This document shows, piece after piece, positions 8,040 to 17,535 of a stretch of DNA of 64,000 nt (within the stretch, counting starts at the first letter, position 1; each line of letters opens with the position of its first letter). Source of the stretch: CAZYFH01 sp965197395 (lineage in GTDB: Bacteria > Acidobacteriota > Vicinamibacteria > Vicinamibacterales > UBA8438); NCBI GenBank assembly GCA_965197395.1, contig CBDANB010000002.1, positions 124,001-188,000 on the forward strand, given 5' to 3'. Made by a program: the position numbers and the translations under genes. The notes beneath the pieces are model-generated. The model was given only the letters and a program-made list of their open reading frames with translations. It did not search any database and had not been told where the DNA came from.

Positions 8040-9419
8040 CTACGGCTCGGGATAGTCGGCGGCCGCGAGCGAGGCCCGGATGATCTCGCGGCCGTTGCGT
8101 GCGACGACGTGCCGGTTCGCGAACGCGGGGTGGGCCCACAACACCGTCCGGTCGTTCCATCGGCCCGAGGCGCCGCCACGCGTGCGAAGGGTCGGCTCGA
8201 GCAGCGGCGTACGGTCGATCTCCTCGTAGCCCTCCGGCGTGAACCGAGCCAGGATCAGCTCCCCGGCGTCGTTCGTCACGAAGTACCGGTCGCCGTTGCG
8301 CACGAAGTACGCCGACCCGAAGCGCTCCTGCGGGGCCATGGCGTCGCTCTGCCAGATCCGCTCACCGGTCGTCGCGTCGATGCCGCGGAGCTCGCCGTAG
8401 CTGCCGACACCGTAGAGGTGGTCGTCGTCGACAATCGGTGTCGAGAGGAGCGCATGGAGTCCATCGGTCAGGTGCGGCAGCTCACTGCGGCTCCGTCCCT
8501 GCCAGAGCATCCGCGCCGCGGGCCGGTCGCTGTTGAGCGCCATCATCATCGACCCGATCCGGAACTGGCTGATGAGCAGATATCGGCCGCTGCGGACCGG
8601 CGTGGTGGTGGACAGCCCGCCGCCGGATAGGAACTCCTGCTCCCAGTAGACCTCGCCCGTCTCGGGGTTGAGGGAAACCAGGGCGGTCGCGTGCCAGAAG
8701 ATCAGCTGTCGCTCGCCGCCCGCGTCGATGACGATCGGCGACGAGTAGCCGGTTTCCGACGTCATCTCCAATGCGCGCCATATCTCCTCGCCGGTGACTT
8801 TGTCGAAGCCCACGATCTTGGCGTCGGGCTCGCCGCCGACGACGGCAACCAGCAGGTCGCCCTCGACGAGCGGCGCGTGCGAGACCCCATACACCGGCAC
8901 CGTGGCGCCGTACTCGGCGACGGTATCGACCTGCCAGACGACCTCACCGGTCCCCGCGTCCAGACACGACATCATCCCCGCCGCGCCGAGCACGTAGACG
9001 CGGTCGCCGTCGACCGTCGGCGGCGTGCGGGGGCCGTTGGCGAACTTCCACTGGATGTTGCGATACGTCGCCGGCCACGTCTGCGACCAGAGGACCGCGC
9101 CGGTCTCCTCGTCGAGCGCAAGGAGGCGTTCCGTGCCGTCCATGGTGCGGGTGCCCGGCGTCTCTTCGTAGTCGAGGACGAACACTCGACCATCGGCGAC
9201 CGCGGGCCCGGCGAAGCCGCCGCCGATCGCCACCCGCCAGGTCACGTTGAGGCCAGCCCCGGGGAACCGTTCCACGACGCCGGTATCCGCCCAGACGCCG
9301 TCTCGGTCGACGCCGCGCCATTGCGGCCAGTCCTCCGCGTCCAGGCCAGTCATCGCCAGGCCCACGACGATGCACGCGGCGATCAGGCCGCGGCTATGTC
9401 GGAGTCGCTGATCAGACAC
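8040..9419 (-). CDS. exported PQQ-like beta-propeller protein
   Basis: A 459-residue protein with an N-terminal signal (LIAACIVVGLAMTGLDAE) followed by WPQWRGVDRDG, a frequent opening of PQQ-like beta-propeller repeat proteins. Repeated blades carry signatures such as LLALDEETGAVLWSQTW, GTGEVVWQVDT, LNPETGEVYWEQE and GIDATTGERIWQS. The fold is shared by BamB and quinoprotein dehydrogenases. No second catalytic domain or haem motif is present, so enzymatic activity is unproven. It is the first gene of an operon with the MBL hydrolase. Confidence 0.85.
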   Translation of the reverse strand: MSDQRLRHSRGLIAACIVVGLAMTGLDAEDWPQWRGVDRDGVWADTGVVERFPGAGLNVTWRVAIGGGFAGPAVADGRVFVLDYEETPGTRTMDGTERLLALDEETGAVLWSQTWPATYRNIQWKFANGPRTPPTVDGDRVYVLGAAGMMSCLDAGTGEVVWQVDTVAEYGATVPVYGVSHAPLVEGDLLVAVVGGEPDAKIVGFDKVTGEEIWRALEMTSETGYSSPIVIDAGGERQLIFWHATALVSLNPETGEVYWEQEFLSGGGLSTTTPVRSGRYLLISQFRIGSMMMALNSDRPAARMLWQGRSRSELPHLTDGLHALLSTPIVDDDHLYGVGSYGELRGIDATTGERIWQSDAMAPQERFGSAYFVRNGDRYFVTNDAGELILARFTPEGYEEIDRTPLLEPTLRTRGGASGRWNDRTVLWAHPAFANRHVVARNGREIIRASLAAADYPEP

Positions 9420-9476
9420 AAGCAGTTTTCCCGGTCGTTCTCGTCGATTCGCGACAGCCGTGCGGGGAAGACAGGG

Positions 9477-10122
9477 TCATTGTAGCGGGAGGAGGGGTTG
9501 GCGTCCCGCAGGCACGTGCTGGTCGAACGCCGCCAGCACGGCGGCATCCGCCGCGTGTGATCCCATCACACCGACGAGATCCACCAGGTCCCGCTCGCCG
9601 AACGCGCGCACTGCCCGCGCGTAGGTCTCTCGGCCCACGTTGTGATCGCCGAACAGCTCACGACCGACCTCGATGATGATCGCGTCCCGGCTGCTCAGTC
9701 CGGTAAGTGGACTCCGGTGCCGCACGACATCGATGATCCGCGCGTCGAGCCCAACGGCGAGCGCCTCCAGCTCGTGCAACCCCCACTCGTACGGCTGATC
9801 GTATTCGCGGGCTGTCGTCAGAATGGTCAACTCCGTCAGTTGACGACCCATCGGAGCGGCCCACCGAAGGTTGGTGCCCGACCCGTGCAGGCGCAGGGCC
9901 GCGGCGCCCATCGGTGCACCTGCCGCGCCTTCCGCTCGAACCACCGCGTCGTACGCGGCTCGACGCTCAGCATCGAGCTCCACCCTGTCGATCGGCGGAA
10001 GACGGCTTCGCGAATCCGGATGGACGTCCTCGGGTAGCTGGCCGGCGTGAGCGAGCCGCACCCCCCGTCGGGATGGACCCGATCAACGCGAGCACGACCG
10101 CCGTGCGTATCCATCGCCTCAT
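9477..10122 (-). CDS. exported carboxymuconolactone decarboxylase-family protein with frameshift in a C6 tract
   Basis: The body, read from 10061, is a carboxymuconolactone decarboxylase/AhpD-fold protein. It has LTELTILTTAREYDQPYEW, then HELEALAVGL and a helical C-terminus, but lacks the CxxC of AhpD. A good start lies upstream in another frame: ATG at 10120-10122 with AGGAGG before it, encoding the signal peptide MRRWIRTAVVLALIGSIPTG. The two frames meet at a run of six C at 10061-10066 (G on the coding strand). Removing one base joins them. A GTG at 10061 could initiate the body alone without a signal. Either the run is an assembly error or the gene is frameshifted. Confidence 0.75.
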
Positions 10123-10253
10123 CCCGCCTCCTTGTCTTCGTCAATCGGGATCGGTCCCGGCGCGCGGGATCGCCGGTGCCTGAGGCAGCCTCAAGCGCAC
10201 CATCGGGGCACGGCGACCTCCGCGTAAGAGCGGGCACGCCGCGCTGTTGTCGG

Positions 10254-10481
10254 CTAGGCGCGAAACTGTCGTGCGGTCGTCTTCAACGCCCTGCTGAGGC
10301 GCACCATTTCCGACCGCACATCACGGTACTCGCCCCTTTCAAGCTGCGCTTCGAATATCGTCAGGGCCTCAGCGATCTCCAACAAGGTCCGCGCGTACTC
10401 CTTGCCGACAGCCGCTTCGAGCCGCCGTGCCAGCCCGCTGGCATCTACAACGCGACGCTTTCCTCCGGCTCGTCCCCCCAA
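10254..10481 (-). CDS. small helical protein of unknown function
   Basis: A 75-residue protein predicted almost entirely alpha-helical, with heptad-like Leu/Ala spacing (RRLEAAVGKEYARTLLEIAE). It starts with TTG preceded by AGGAGG about 8 bases upstream. It lies alone between the decarboxylase-like gene and the kinase. I recognise no family. The clear ribosome site is the main support. Confidence 0.5.
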   Translation of the reverse strand: MGGRAGGKRRVVDASGLARRLEAAVGKEYARTLLEIAEALTIFEAQLERGEYRDVRSEMVRLSRALKTTARQFRA

Positions 10482-10553
10482 ATCTGGCGCCTCCTTTGAG
10501 CTGGGCTGATTATGCCACTGGCCGGCGTGACACCGAAGAAGGCGTGTCGCCGC

Positions 10554-12800
10554 CTATCCTGCGGTTGGCGTCTCGGGGAAGTTCGTCCGGCGGAGGAGGG
10601 CCTGGAAGCGGGGGTCGGCGCGGAGGGAATCGAAGACAAACAAGGCGTTGAGATGTGCCATCAGACCGTCACGTTCCTCGGCCCCCTGCTCCAGCCACGA
10701 GATGGCCTGATCGTGGTCACCTAGCCCCAGACTCACCACAGCCAGCAGCATGCCGCCGACGTACGCCTGGCTTCTTCGCCGCTCAAGATCTTCAAGGATC
10801 GCGCGCGCCTCTTGTTTCCGGCTGGCGAGCCCCAACGCCCAGCCGAAATACCCCAGTGGCAATGGCTCACCTGGTGTAGGGAGCGTGGCGCGTCTGCACG
10901 CCTCGACCCCTTCTTCGTGTCTGCCCAGACCGGTCAACCCCACCCCCAGGCCCAGGTGCAAGAGGGGATAGGCTGCATCCAATTCGATGCCGGCCTTTGC
11001 TTCAGCGATCGCAGCGTCGAATCGCCTCGCCATGACGAGCGTCCAGCCGACATGAAAGCGGCTGAAGGGTGATATCGGATCGCTCTCGACAGCAACTCGC
11101 GCCTCGGCCACCGATGCGTCAGCGCGACCCTGTTGCCCGAGCACCACCGCATACATGCATCGTGCAAACACGTCGCCGGGTTGCAACGCCAGGGTCCGAC
11201 GATACGCTCGCTCCGCTCCCGCCCAGTCCCAGTCGTAGTAGTGCAGGACAAACGCCAGCGCGGCATGCGCTGCAGCCACCGTCCCGTCGAGCGCGAGGGC
11301 CTTGAGCGCTGCCTCTTTTGCCCCTGGCATCACGGTGCGAGGTGCGGTTACGCTCACTACCGCCCGCATGGCTTGGACCCGGGCGATACCAGCATCCGCT
11401 TGGGCATAGTCGGGTTGGAGCGAGAGGGCCTGGGTGAAGCGTTCGAGCGCCTTGTCGCACCCCGGGCCGGTCACCCTCAGGGAATGGTACCGGCCCTGCA
11501 GAACCAGGTTGTAGGCCTCCATATTGTCCGTTGGCTTTGTCACGAGGGGCGTGTCTGCGGCCCCTAGGAGCCTGACGTTTAGTTTCTCGACTACTGTCCG
11601 AGCGATCTCATCCTGAACCGCAAATACATCATCCATATCGCGGTCGTATCGTTCGGACCAGCGGTGATACCCATCGTCGGCGTTGATCAACTGGACATTG
11701 ATGCGAAGACGGTTCCCGGCCTTGCGCACGCTGCCTTCGAGGATCGTTTTGACCTTGAGCTGCCTACCGACATCGGCCAGGTTGTGTCCCCTGCCGCCGA
11801 ACTGAAACGCCGACGTGCGCGCGGCCACCCGCAGGCCCTCGAGGCGAGCCAGGGCGTCGATCAGTTCCTCCGCGAGTCCCTCGCAGAAGTACTCCTGCTC
11901 AGGATCGGCACTCATGTTTCGAAACGGCAACACGGCGATGGAGGGGACGTCGGGCTCGCTCGTCGCCTGCGTCGCAGGCGCCGTCGCGCTCCGAAGAACG
12001 TCGAGCAGGTCGGTCGCAGCCTGATACCGCGCGGACATGGTCTTGCTCAATGCACGGACGACCACGCCGTTCAGCGCCGATGCCTGGGCGGTCAACGTTG
12101 GCGTCGGCCTTTCCAGGATCGCCTTCGAGATCGCCAGCAGGTTGTCGCCCTGAAATGGCTGCTTCCCGCTCAGCATCTCGTAGAGCACCACGCCCAGCGA
12201 CCAGATGTCCGTCCTGTGATCGACCTCTTCCCCGCGCGCCTGCTCCGGCGACATGTAGGCCACCGTGCCGACCGTCGTTCCGGTTTGCGTGACGCCCTCC
12301 GACCCCGCGAGCTTGGCCAGGCCGAAGTCGAGGATCTTGACCGTCCCGTCCGCCGTCACCATCAGGTTCGCGGGCTTGATGTCACGGTGGACGATCCCGG
12401 CGGCGTGGGCCTTGGCCAGCCCTTGCCCCACCTGCGTGGCGACGTCGACCGCGTCGTCGAGAGGCAGCGGGCCTCTGGCGATCCGCTCCTTGAGCGTCTC
12501 CCCCTCGTAGTGGGCCATCACGAGGTAGAGCTGGCCGTCGGCCGTCTCGTTGATCTCGTGGATGGTGCAGATGTTCGGGTGGTCGAGCGCCGAAGCCGCT
12601 TGCGCTTCCTGGAGAAACCGCTGCTTGGCGGTGTCGTCGCGCGTCAGGTCCGGCGGCAGAAGCTTGATGGCGACCTGACGCTTGAGCCGGGGGTCCTGCG
12701 CCAGGTAGACGACGCCCATGCCACCCTGGCCGAGTTGGGAGCGAATCGTATACGGGCCGAGCGGCGAACCGGGAACGACAGCCATCGGCGGAGCGATCAT
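10554..12800 (-). CDS. Ser/Thr protein kinase with TolB-like and TPR sensor region
   Basis: A Hanks-type kinase domain spans about residues 15-280, with G-loop GQGGMGVVYLA, VAIK lysine, catalytic HRDIKPANL, DFG and GTVAYMSPEQ activation segment. A FlgO/TolB-like domain follows (PSIAVLPFRNMSADPEQEYF, then GLAEELIDAL), as in many adenylate cyclase or kinase sensors. After that come several tetratricopeptide repeats to the C-terminus, 748 residues in all. No membrane helix is evident, so it is probably cytoplasmic. GTG at 12812 and ATG at 12785 are alternative starts. The gene is intact, unlike three kinase relics elsewhere in the window. Confidence 0.92.
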   Translation of the reverse strand: MIAPPMAVVPGSPLGPYTIRSQLGQGGMGVVYLAQDPRLKRQVAIKLLPPDLTRDDTAKQRFLQEAQAASALDHPNICTIHEINETADGQLYLVMAHYEGETLKERIARGPLPLDDAVDVATQVGQGLAKAHAAGIVHRDIKPANLMVTADGTVKILDFGLAKLAGSEGVTQTGTTVGTVAYMSPEQARGEEVDHRTDIWSLGVVLYEMLSGKQPFQGDNLLAISKAILERPTPTLTAQASALNGVVVRALSKTMSARYQAATDLLDVLRSATAPATQATSEPDVPSIAVLPFRNMSADPEQEYFCEGLAEELIDALARLEGLRVAARTSAFQFGGRGHNLADVGRQLKVKTILEGSVRKAGNRLRINVQLINADDGYHRWSERYDRDMDDVFAVQDEIARTVVEKLNVRLLGAADTPLVTKPTDNMEAYNLVLQGRYHSLRVTGPGCDKALERFTQALSLQPDYAQADAGIARVQAMRAVVSVTAPRTVMPGAKEAALKALALDGTVAAAHAALAFVLHYYDWDWAGAERAYRRTLALQPGDVFARCMYAVVLGQQGRADASVAEARVAVESDPISPFSRFHVGWTLVMARRFDAAIAEAKAGIELDAAYPLLHLGLGVGLTGLGRHEEGVEACRRATLPTPGEPLPLGYFGWALGLASRKQEARAILEDLERRRSQAYVGGMLLAVVSLGLGDHDQAISWLEQGAEERDGLMAHLNALFVFDSLRADPRFQALLRRTNFPETPTAG

Positions 12801-13066
12801 ACGCGGCAGCACTCCGGTTTGCTGCGCGCGGTCAGCGCTGGGGCAAGTACTGACCCCTTTTTTGATCGTTCATCGCACTTTTCGCTTGACAGCGTTCGAG
12901 GCGCCGGTTGGTTCGACGCCGGGTCGCCACGAGGATGACCACTGTGAACGCCTGGCTGCCCACCTGCGGCTGCTGCAGCGACGGTCCCGACTCGAAGGTG
13001 GTGAGAACCCCGCATGGCTCTCCAGGACGCCCTCAAGCGGTTGAAAACATGGGGTTATGATGATGT

Positions 13067-14509
13067 ATGAGTACCCTAGACGCTCCGCATAGCACCTCCA
13101 ACCGCCCATCCCACGCATCGTCGCCGCCGCCCTTCGATGGGTTCGATCCCTTCATCGAGAGCGCGCCGCCGCCGCGAGCGCCCTGGTGCGCCCAGCCCCG
13201 GGTGAGCCCGGCGCAGGCCCGAGCCGAGCAGCTCGGCGAGGCGATCGCGGAGCTCTCGGCGCGCATCCAGGCCGCCACCTACGAGCTGCTGGTGTTGATC
13301 CGTGAGTTCGATGCCGGGGCCGGATGGAACACCGGATTCCGCTCGTGCGCCCACTGGTTGAATTGGCGGACCGGATTAGACCTCGGGGCGGCGCGCGAGA
13401 AAGTGCGCGTGGCGCGTGCGCTAGCGGAGCTGCCGTTGCTGAGCGCGGCGATGCAGCGCGGCCAGCTCTCCTATTCGAAGGTCCGGGCGTTGACGCGTGT
13501 GGCGACCGCCGAAAACGAACGGTCGCTGCTCGACTTCGCCCGCTGCGGGACAGCGGCGCATGTGGAACGGCTGGTCAGGGGGTGGCGGCGAGTCGACCGG
13601 GTGGCCGAGGCACCGGACGAGCGCCGCCGGCACGAGACGCGAGAGCTGCGGACGTGGATCGATGCCGACGGGATGGTGGCCATCCGCGGCCGGCTTTCGC
13701 CCGAGGTGGGAGCGGTCGTACAGCGGGCCCTGGAGGCGGCGAGCGAGCAGCTCTACAAGGAGCAAGCTGGTACGAACCCCGCCGCCTCGGAGACGACCGC
13801 GGGCCAGCGGCGAGCCGACGCGCTCGCGGTGCTGGCCGAAACTGCCCTGGCGGCACACCTCGACCGTGGGACCGCCGGCGATCGGTATCAGGTCGTTGTC
13901 CACGTCGACGAGGGTGTCCTGGAGAACGACGAGGCAACCGGCCAGTCCGCGTTGGAGGACGGCCCGTACGTTTCCGCGGAAACGTCGCGCCGGATCGCGT
14001 GCGATGCCGCGACGGTCGCCATGCGCCACGCGCACGACGGGACGGTGCTCGACGTGGGCCGAAAGACGCGCACCGTCTCGCCGGCCCTCCGCCGGGCGCT
14101 GACGGCCCGCGACCGCCAGTGCCGCTTCCCGGGCTGTTCCGCCCGCCACTGCGATGCCCACCACCTCCAGCATTGGGCGCAAGGCGGCGCAACCCGCCTC
14201 GACAACCTGCTGCTGCTTTGTCGCCGCCACCACCGTGCGGTGCACGAGGAGGGTTTCACCGTGACACTGCGCGGCGACGGCGAGGCCCGCTTCGCCTGGC
14301 CCGATGGCCGCCCGCTCCTCGCCGCGCCGCCGGCACAGCTCTGGAAGGGCGCCCCGCTGGCCGGCACGAACGCCCGCCTGGCCTCGGCCGGCATCCCAAT
14401 CGACGCCCACACCGCGACCCCGCACTGGCACGGCGAGCGTTTCGATCTCGCGTACGCCATCGATGTGCTGTGGCGGCCGCGGTCGACCGGCCAGGACACC
14501 TTCCGCTGA
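13067..14509 (+). CDS. DUF222 / 13E12-repeat HNH endonuclease
   Basis: A 480-residue protein. An N-terminal helical DUF222 region (GWNTGFRSCAHWLNWRTG, then KVRVARAL and LSYSKVRALTRVA) is followed by a C-terminal HNH nuclease module. The module is CRFPGCSARHCDAHHLQHWA with GGATRLDNLLLLCRRHHRAV, containing paired zinc-type Cys/His residues and the catalytic His. Such proteins are typical of 13E12-repeat mobile families, but no flanking repeats are visible here. They often occur as many copies per genome. Its cellular role is unproven. Confidence 0.85.
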   Translation: MSTLDAPHSTSNRPSHASSPPPFDGFDPFIESAPPPRAPWCAQPRVSPAQARAEQLGEAIAELSARIQAATYELLVLIREFDAGAGWNTGFRSCAHWLNWRTGLDLGAAREKVRVARALAELPLLSAAMQRGQLSYSKVRALTRVATAENERSLLDFARCGTAAHVERLVRGWRRVDRVAEAPDERRRHETRELRTWIDADGMVAIRGRLSPEVGAVVQRALEAASEQLYKEQAGTNPAASETTAGQRRADALAVLAETALAAHLDRGTAGDRYQVVVHVDEGVLENDEATGQSALEDGPYVSAETSRRIACDAATVAMRHAHDGTVLDVGRKTRTVSPALRRALTARDRQCRFPGCSARHCDAHHLQHWAQGGATRLDNLLLLCRRHHRAVHEEGFTVTLRGDGEARFAWPDGRPLLAAPPAQLWKGAPLAGTNARLASAGIPIDAHTATPHWHGERFDLAYAIDVLWRPRSTGQDTFR

Positions 14510-14637
14510 CACGCCCGCCGCTGCTCGGCGGCGGAGTGCACCGTCGTGCGGATGATTCAACGCTGCAACGGTGCGGGCTCGCGAACTGAATGTCGGCTCG
14601 GGCTCGCCACGCGTCACGCGCAGTCTCCGCCGCCGGC

Positions 14638-15000
14638 CTATCCGGCCAGCGGCACGAGCCGAGATCGCTTTAGCTGTCGGTCCCGAGTCAGCAGCGGCAC
14701 GCGGTGCACCAGACTCGTTGCGGCGATCAGCTCGTCGGCGGGGTTCCCTCTGAAATCGAGGGTCCGAATGGCCCGGCAGACGTCCAGCGTGATCGGCCAG
14801 ACGTGCAGCCGCGATAGCAGTCGAGTGAGCTCTGGCGAATCGAGGTCCACCTCGATTCTACCCAGCTGCTCGAGCTTCGCGATCTCCCACAGCGCGATCG
14901 CCGAGATGCTCCACGAATCCGACTCCAGCAACCGTCGTTCCTTGGCGGTGAGTCGTCCCGCCAATGCGTAGAGCAGGACGTAGGTATCAAGATTGAGCAT
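14638..15000 (-). CDS. PIN-domain toxin (VapC-like)
   Basis: A 120-residue PIN-domain protein, MLNLDTYVLLYALAG, with the acidic residues expected for a Mg-dependent RNase: Asp near the N-terminus, Glu in ALWEIAKL, and Asp in NPADELIAAT and LTRDRQL. It overlaps the upstream antitoxin gene by 14 bases, typical of a translationally coupled toxin-antitoxin pair. The RNA target is unknown. Confidence 0.85.
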   Translation of the reverse strand: MLNLDTYVLLYALAGRLTAKERRLLESDSWSISAIALWEIAKLEQLGRIEVDLDSPELTRLLSRLHVWPITLDVCRAIRTLDFRGNPADELIAATSLVHRVPLLTRDRQLKRSRLVPLAG

Positions 15001-15205
15001 CCCAATCCAACCCGGTTGAGAGGACGTCGGAATGGATGCGCAGCTTGCCCTTGAGCGCGCCAATGAGCCCGGCACTATCGGTCGAAATCGGTATCAGCTT
15101 GGCCACCGGCTTCCCGTGCTTGGTGACGACGAGTCCGTCCGGATCCACTCGGTCCAGCACAGACAGGCACTGTTCCTTGAACTTCGCTGCTCCCATGGTC
15201 TTCAT
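14987..15205 (-). CDS. Phd/YefM-type antitoxin
   Basis: A 72-residue protein with the Phd/YefM DNA-binding N-terminal fold (KFKEQCLSVLDRV, then LVVTKHGKPVAKLIPI) and a variable C-terminal tail expected to bind the PIN toxin. It precedes and overlaps the toxin gene. A second in-frame ATG at 15196 is an alternative start. An AT-rich inverted repeat lies just upstream and may be its operator. Confidence 0.85.
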   Translation of the reverse strand: MKTMGAAKFKEQCLSVLDRVDPDGLVVTKHGKPVAKLIPISTDSAGLIGALKGKLRIHSDVLSTGLDWDAQS

Positions 15206-15232
15206 GCCGTCATCATCGCATATACGTCCACT

Positions 15233-15253
15233 TAATATGACCAGTCTATATTA
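15233..15253. promoter_or_regulatory. candidate autoregulatory inverted repeat of the first toxin-antitoxin pair
   Basis: TAATAT (15233-15238) and ATATTA (15248-15253) form perfect arms around 9 bases, in a conspicuously AT-rich patch 27 bases upstream of the antitoxin start. Phd-type antitoxins bind such palindromes over their own promoters. The site probably overlaps the promoter. Confidence 0.45.
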
Positions 15254-15358
15254 TTGACCATTTTCACTCACGGAGGTGTGTCGGGAGCGTCGAGGCTGGT
15301 CCTCGCATGTGGCGGAACTGACACCCCGTCGCATCGTCTCCGCCAGCTATCCTTGGGC

Positions 15359-15844
15359 ATGAACACCTCCGAGACGAGACAGACCGTCGCGCGCCAGCTT
15401 CGTCAGAGCCACGCCCATGCCGGGCTCTCCGCGGCGCTTGATCGCTTCCCTGTGGAGCTCGCCGGCCGGCAGGTCGAGGGGCACACGCATACCGCCTGGC
15501 AGCAGGTCGAGCACATGCGGCTCGCGGCGGAAGACCTCATCGCGTATTGCGAGGACCCCAACTACGAGGCACGGGCGTGGCCGGACGGCTACTGGCCGGA
15601 GAGCCAAGAGCCGCCCTCGACCGAGGCGTGGTCAGTGACGACCCGCCAGCTCCTCGACGCCACCGAGCGGATGGCGCAGATCATCGAGGATTCCGGTAAC
15701 GATCTTCTTGCGAAGGTCCCCGCGGCCGAGAAGGAACACCATCACACGCTTCGGGCGGCGCTGATATTGCTGGACCACAACGGCTATCACGCCGCGCAGC
15801 TCATCACGCTGCGCGAGGCCCTGGGCGCCTGGCCTGCGAGCTAG
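15359..15844 (+). CDS. DinB-family protein
   Basis: A 161-residue four-helix-bundle protein of the DinB/YfiT superfamily. It has the spaced His residues expected for a metal site: His near HTAWQQVEHMR (helix 2) and HNGYHAAQL near the C-terminus. The ATG at 15359 fits the domain boundary. The frame is open earlier, but that part is not DinB-like. The family includes thiol-dependent transferases and hydrolases; the specific activity is unknown. Confidence 0.8.
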   Translation: MNTSETRQTVARQLRQSHAHAGLSAALDRFPVELAGRQVEGHTHTAWQQVEHMRLAAEDLIAYCEDPNYEARAWPDGYWPESQEPPSTEAWSVTTRQLLDATERMAQIIEDSGNDLLAKVPAAEKEHHHTLRAALILLDHNGYHAAQLITLREALGAWPAS

Positions 15845-15879
15845 TAGGGGCGGCGAGGAGGCACGAGCAGGGCTCGTCC

Positions 15880-17289
15880 TCAGTCACGAACGCGCTCGGC
15901 GTTGTCCACGGCAAGCTGCTGCGCGATGTCCAGCATCATGACGACGCCGCGCCGGACGTTCTCAACCGAGACCCGCTCGTTGTTGCCGTGGACGCCCCCG
16001 CGATCGTCCAGCGGGATCGCGAACGGCGCGAAGCCGTACGCCGTCATGCCGAGGTCACGCAGAAAGTGGCTGTCGGTGAAGGCGGACAACACGGCCGGCA
16101 CGACGACCGCGCCGGGAAAGTGGGTGCGGGTGACGTCCACGATCGCACCGTACAGCACCGTCTCGGCCGAGGAGACCGCAGGCGTGAAGCCCATGAGGGT
16201 TTCGATCTCGACCTGTTCACCCAGCACGGCGCGCATCTCGTCGAGAAATGCCTCGGGATCCTGATCCGGGAGCAGACGGCAATCGAGCTCCGACCAGGCC
16301 TCGTTCGGCACCACGTTGATCTTGGTGCTTCCGCTGAGTCTAGTGATGGAACACGTGTTTCGGATGAGCCCGTGCAGACCCGGGTTGTCTTGCTGAAGCT
16401 CGGCCGTCACTCCAGGCTCGCGAATCGCGGTCGCCATGTCCCGATAGCGGTCGCGCCATTTCGCCGACGTCGCCGCGGCAATCCCCTTGAAGTACGCATC
16501 AACGGCGGGAATCACGCGGGCCTCGAACTCGTGTTCACGCAGCCGTTCCAGCGCCGCCACGAGGCGGGTGATCGACGACACGGCGAGCGGGCGCGAACCG
16601 TGGCCGGGCTCACCACGCGTCGTGAGCCGGAGCCAATACGGCACTTTCTGGGTCACCTCGACAGCGAACTGAACCCGCCCATCGACCACCGAGCCGGAAC
16701 CGCCCTCGTTGATCACGTAGTCGATGCCGTCGAAGACCTCGGGACGCTGATCGACCAGCCAGCCGACGCCGAAGAAGCCGCCGGCCTCCTCGTCCGCCGT
16801 CGCCATGAAGACCACGTCTCGGGTCAATTTGGTTCCCGCCCGATGGAGGGCGATGAACGCCGCCAGATGCACGATGCCGGCGGCCTTCGTGTCGAGGGCC
16901 CCCCTGCCGTACACCATCCCGTCACGGATCTCGCCCGACAGCGGGTCGGTGACCCACGCGTCCGGATCGGCCGGCACGACGTCGATGTGGTGAAGCAGGA
17001 GGAGGCCCGGCTCCTCGCCCCCCTCGAGACGCGCCCAGATATTGCCTCGGCCCGGGGCTGATTCAGCCGTCTCGAACGGAATCCCCTCGTCTTCGAAGAT
17101 CGCCGCGAGAAAGTCCACGCCGGCGATTTCGTTCCCCGGAGGATTGACCGTGTCGATGCGGATGTACTCTTGGAGCCATTCGACAGCCCGGTCCGGGAGG
17201 TCGTCGGCGCTGACCTGCGCCGCTGCGGGCGCTGCCGCTAGGCTCAGGACCAGCACAGCGAGTGCGCCACAACCGACGTCGCTCCTCAT
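15880..17289 (-). CDS. exported M20-family metallopeptidase
   Basis: About 470 residues with a Sec signal peptide (GALAVLVLSLAAAPAAAQ). The catalytic domain shows the M20 signature: HHIDVVPADPDAWV, GRGALDTKAAG for the bridging Asp, ADEEAGG with the general-base Glu pair, and a late metal His. The dimerisation (lid) domain lies in the middle. The family includes carboxypeptidases, ArgE/DapE-type deacylases and aminoacylases; the exported form suggests peptide or acyl-amino-acid turnover. I favour the ATG at 17289 over the GTG at 17295 because of its spacing to GGGGAG. Confidence 0.9.
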   Translation of the reverse strand: MRSDVGCGALAVLVLSLAAAPAAAQVSADDLPDRAVEWLQEYIRIDTVNPPGNEIAGVDFLAAIFEDEGIPFETAESAPGRGNIWARLEGGEEPGLLLLHHIDVVPADPDAWVTDPLSGEIRDGMVYGRGALDTKAAGIVHLAAFIALHRAGTKLTRDVVFMATADEEAGGFFGVGWLVDQRPEVFDGIDYVINEGGSGSVVDGRVQFAVEVTQKVPYWLRLTTRGEPGHGSRPLAVSSITRLVAALERLREHEFEARVIPAVDAYFKGIAAATSAKWRDRYRDMATAIREPGVTAELQQDNPGLHGLIRNTCSITRLSGSTKINVVPNEAWSELDCRLLPDQDPEAFLDEMRAVLGEQVEIETLMGFTPAVSSAETVLYGAIVDVTRTHFPGAVVVPAVLSAFTDSHFLRDLGMTAYGFAPFAIPLDDRGGVHGNNERVSVENVRRGVVMMLDIAQQLAVDNAERVRD

Positions 17290-17535
17290 CGACACAACTC
17301 CCCTCTCGCCACGGCGGACCGACTGTCATCCAAGCCGCGCTGGAATTGCTGATGATTATGTCACCGGCCCAGGCTGATCGCGGCCGGCAGGGAGAGCCAT
17401 TTACGACGGGGTGCGCGCGCGACGTCATTCCACCCCCGTGCGAAGAAACCCGGCAGACGGGGCAGGGCTCGGTGTATAACGGTGCTGATAGATGGTGGCC
17501 CGAAGGACCAGGATGGCAATGAGGGGATCCGACTC

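Noticed and set aside
9477..10122. Possible second selenoprotein (AhpD-like fold)
   Set aside because: The decarboxylase-like body has no CxxC position and no in-frame TGA at a conserved site; the break is a homopolymer frameshift.
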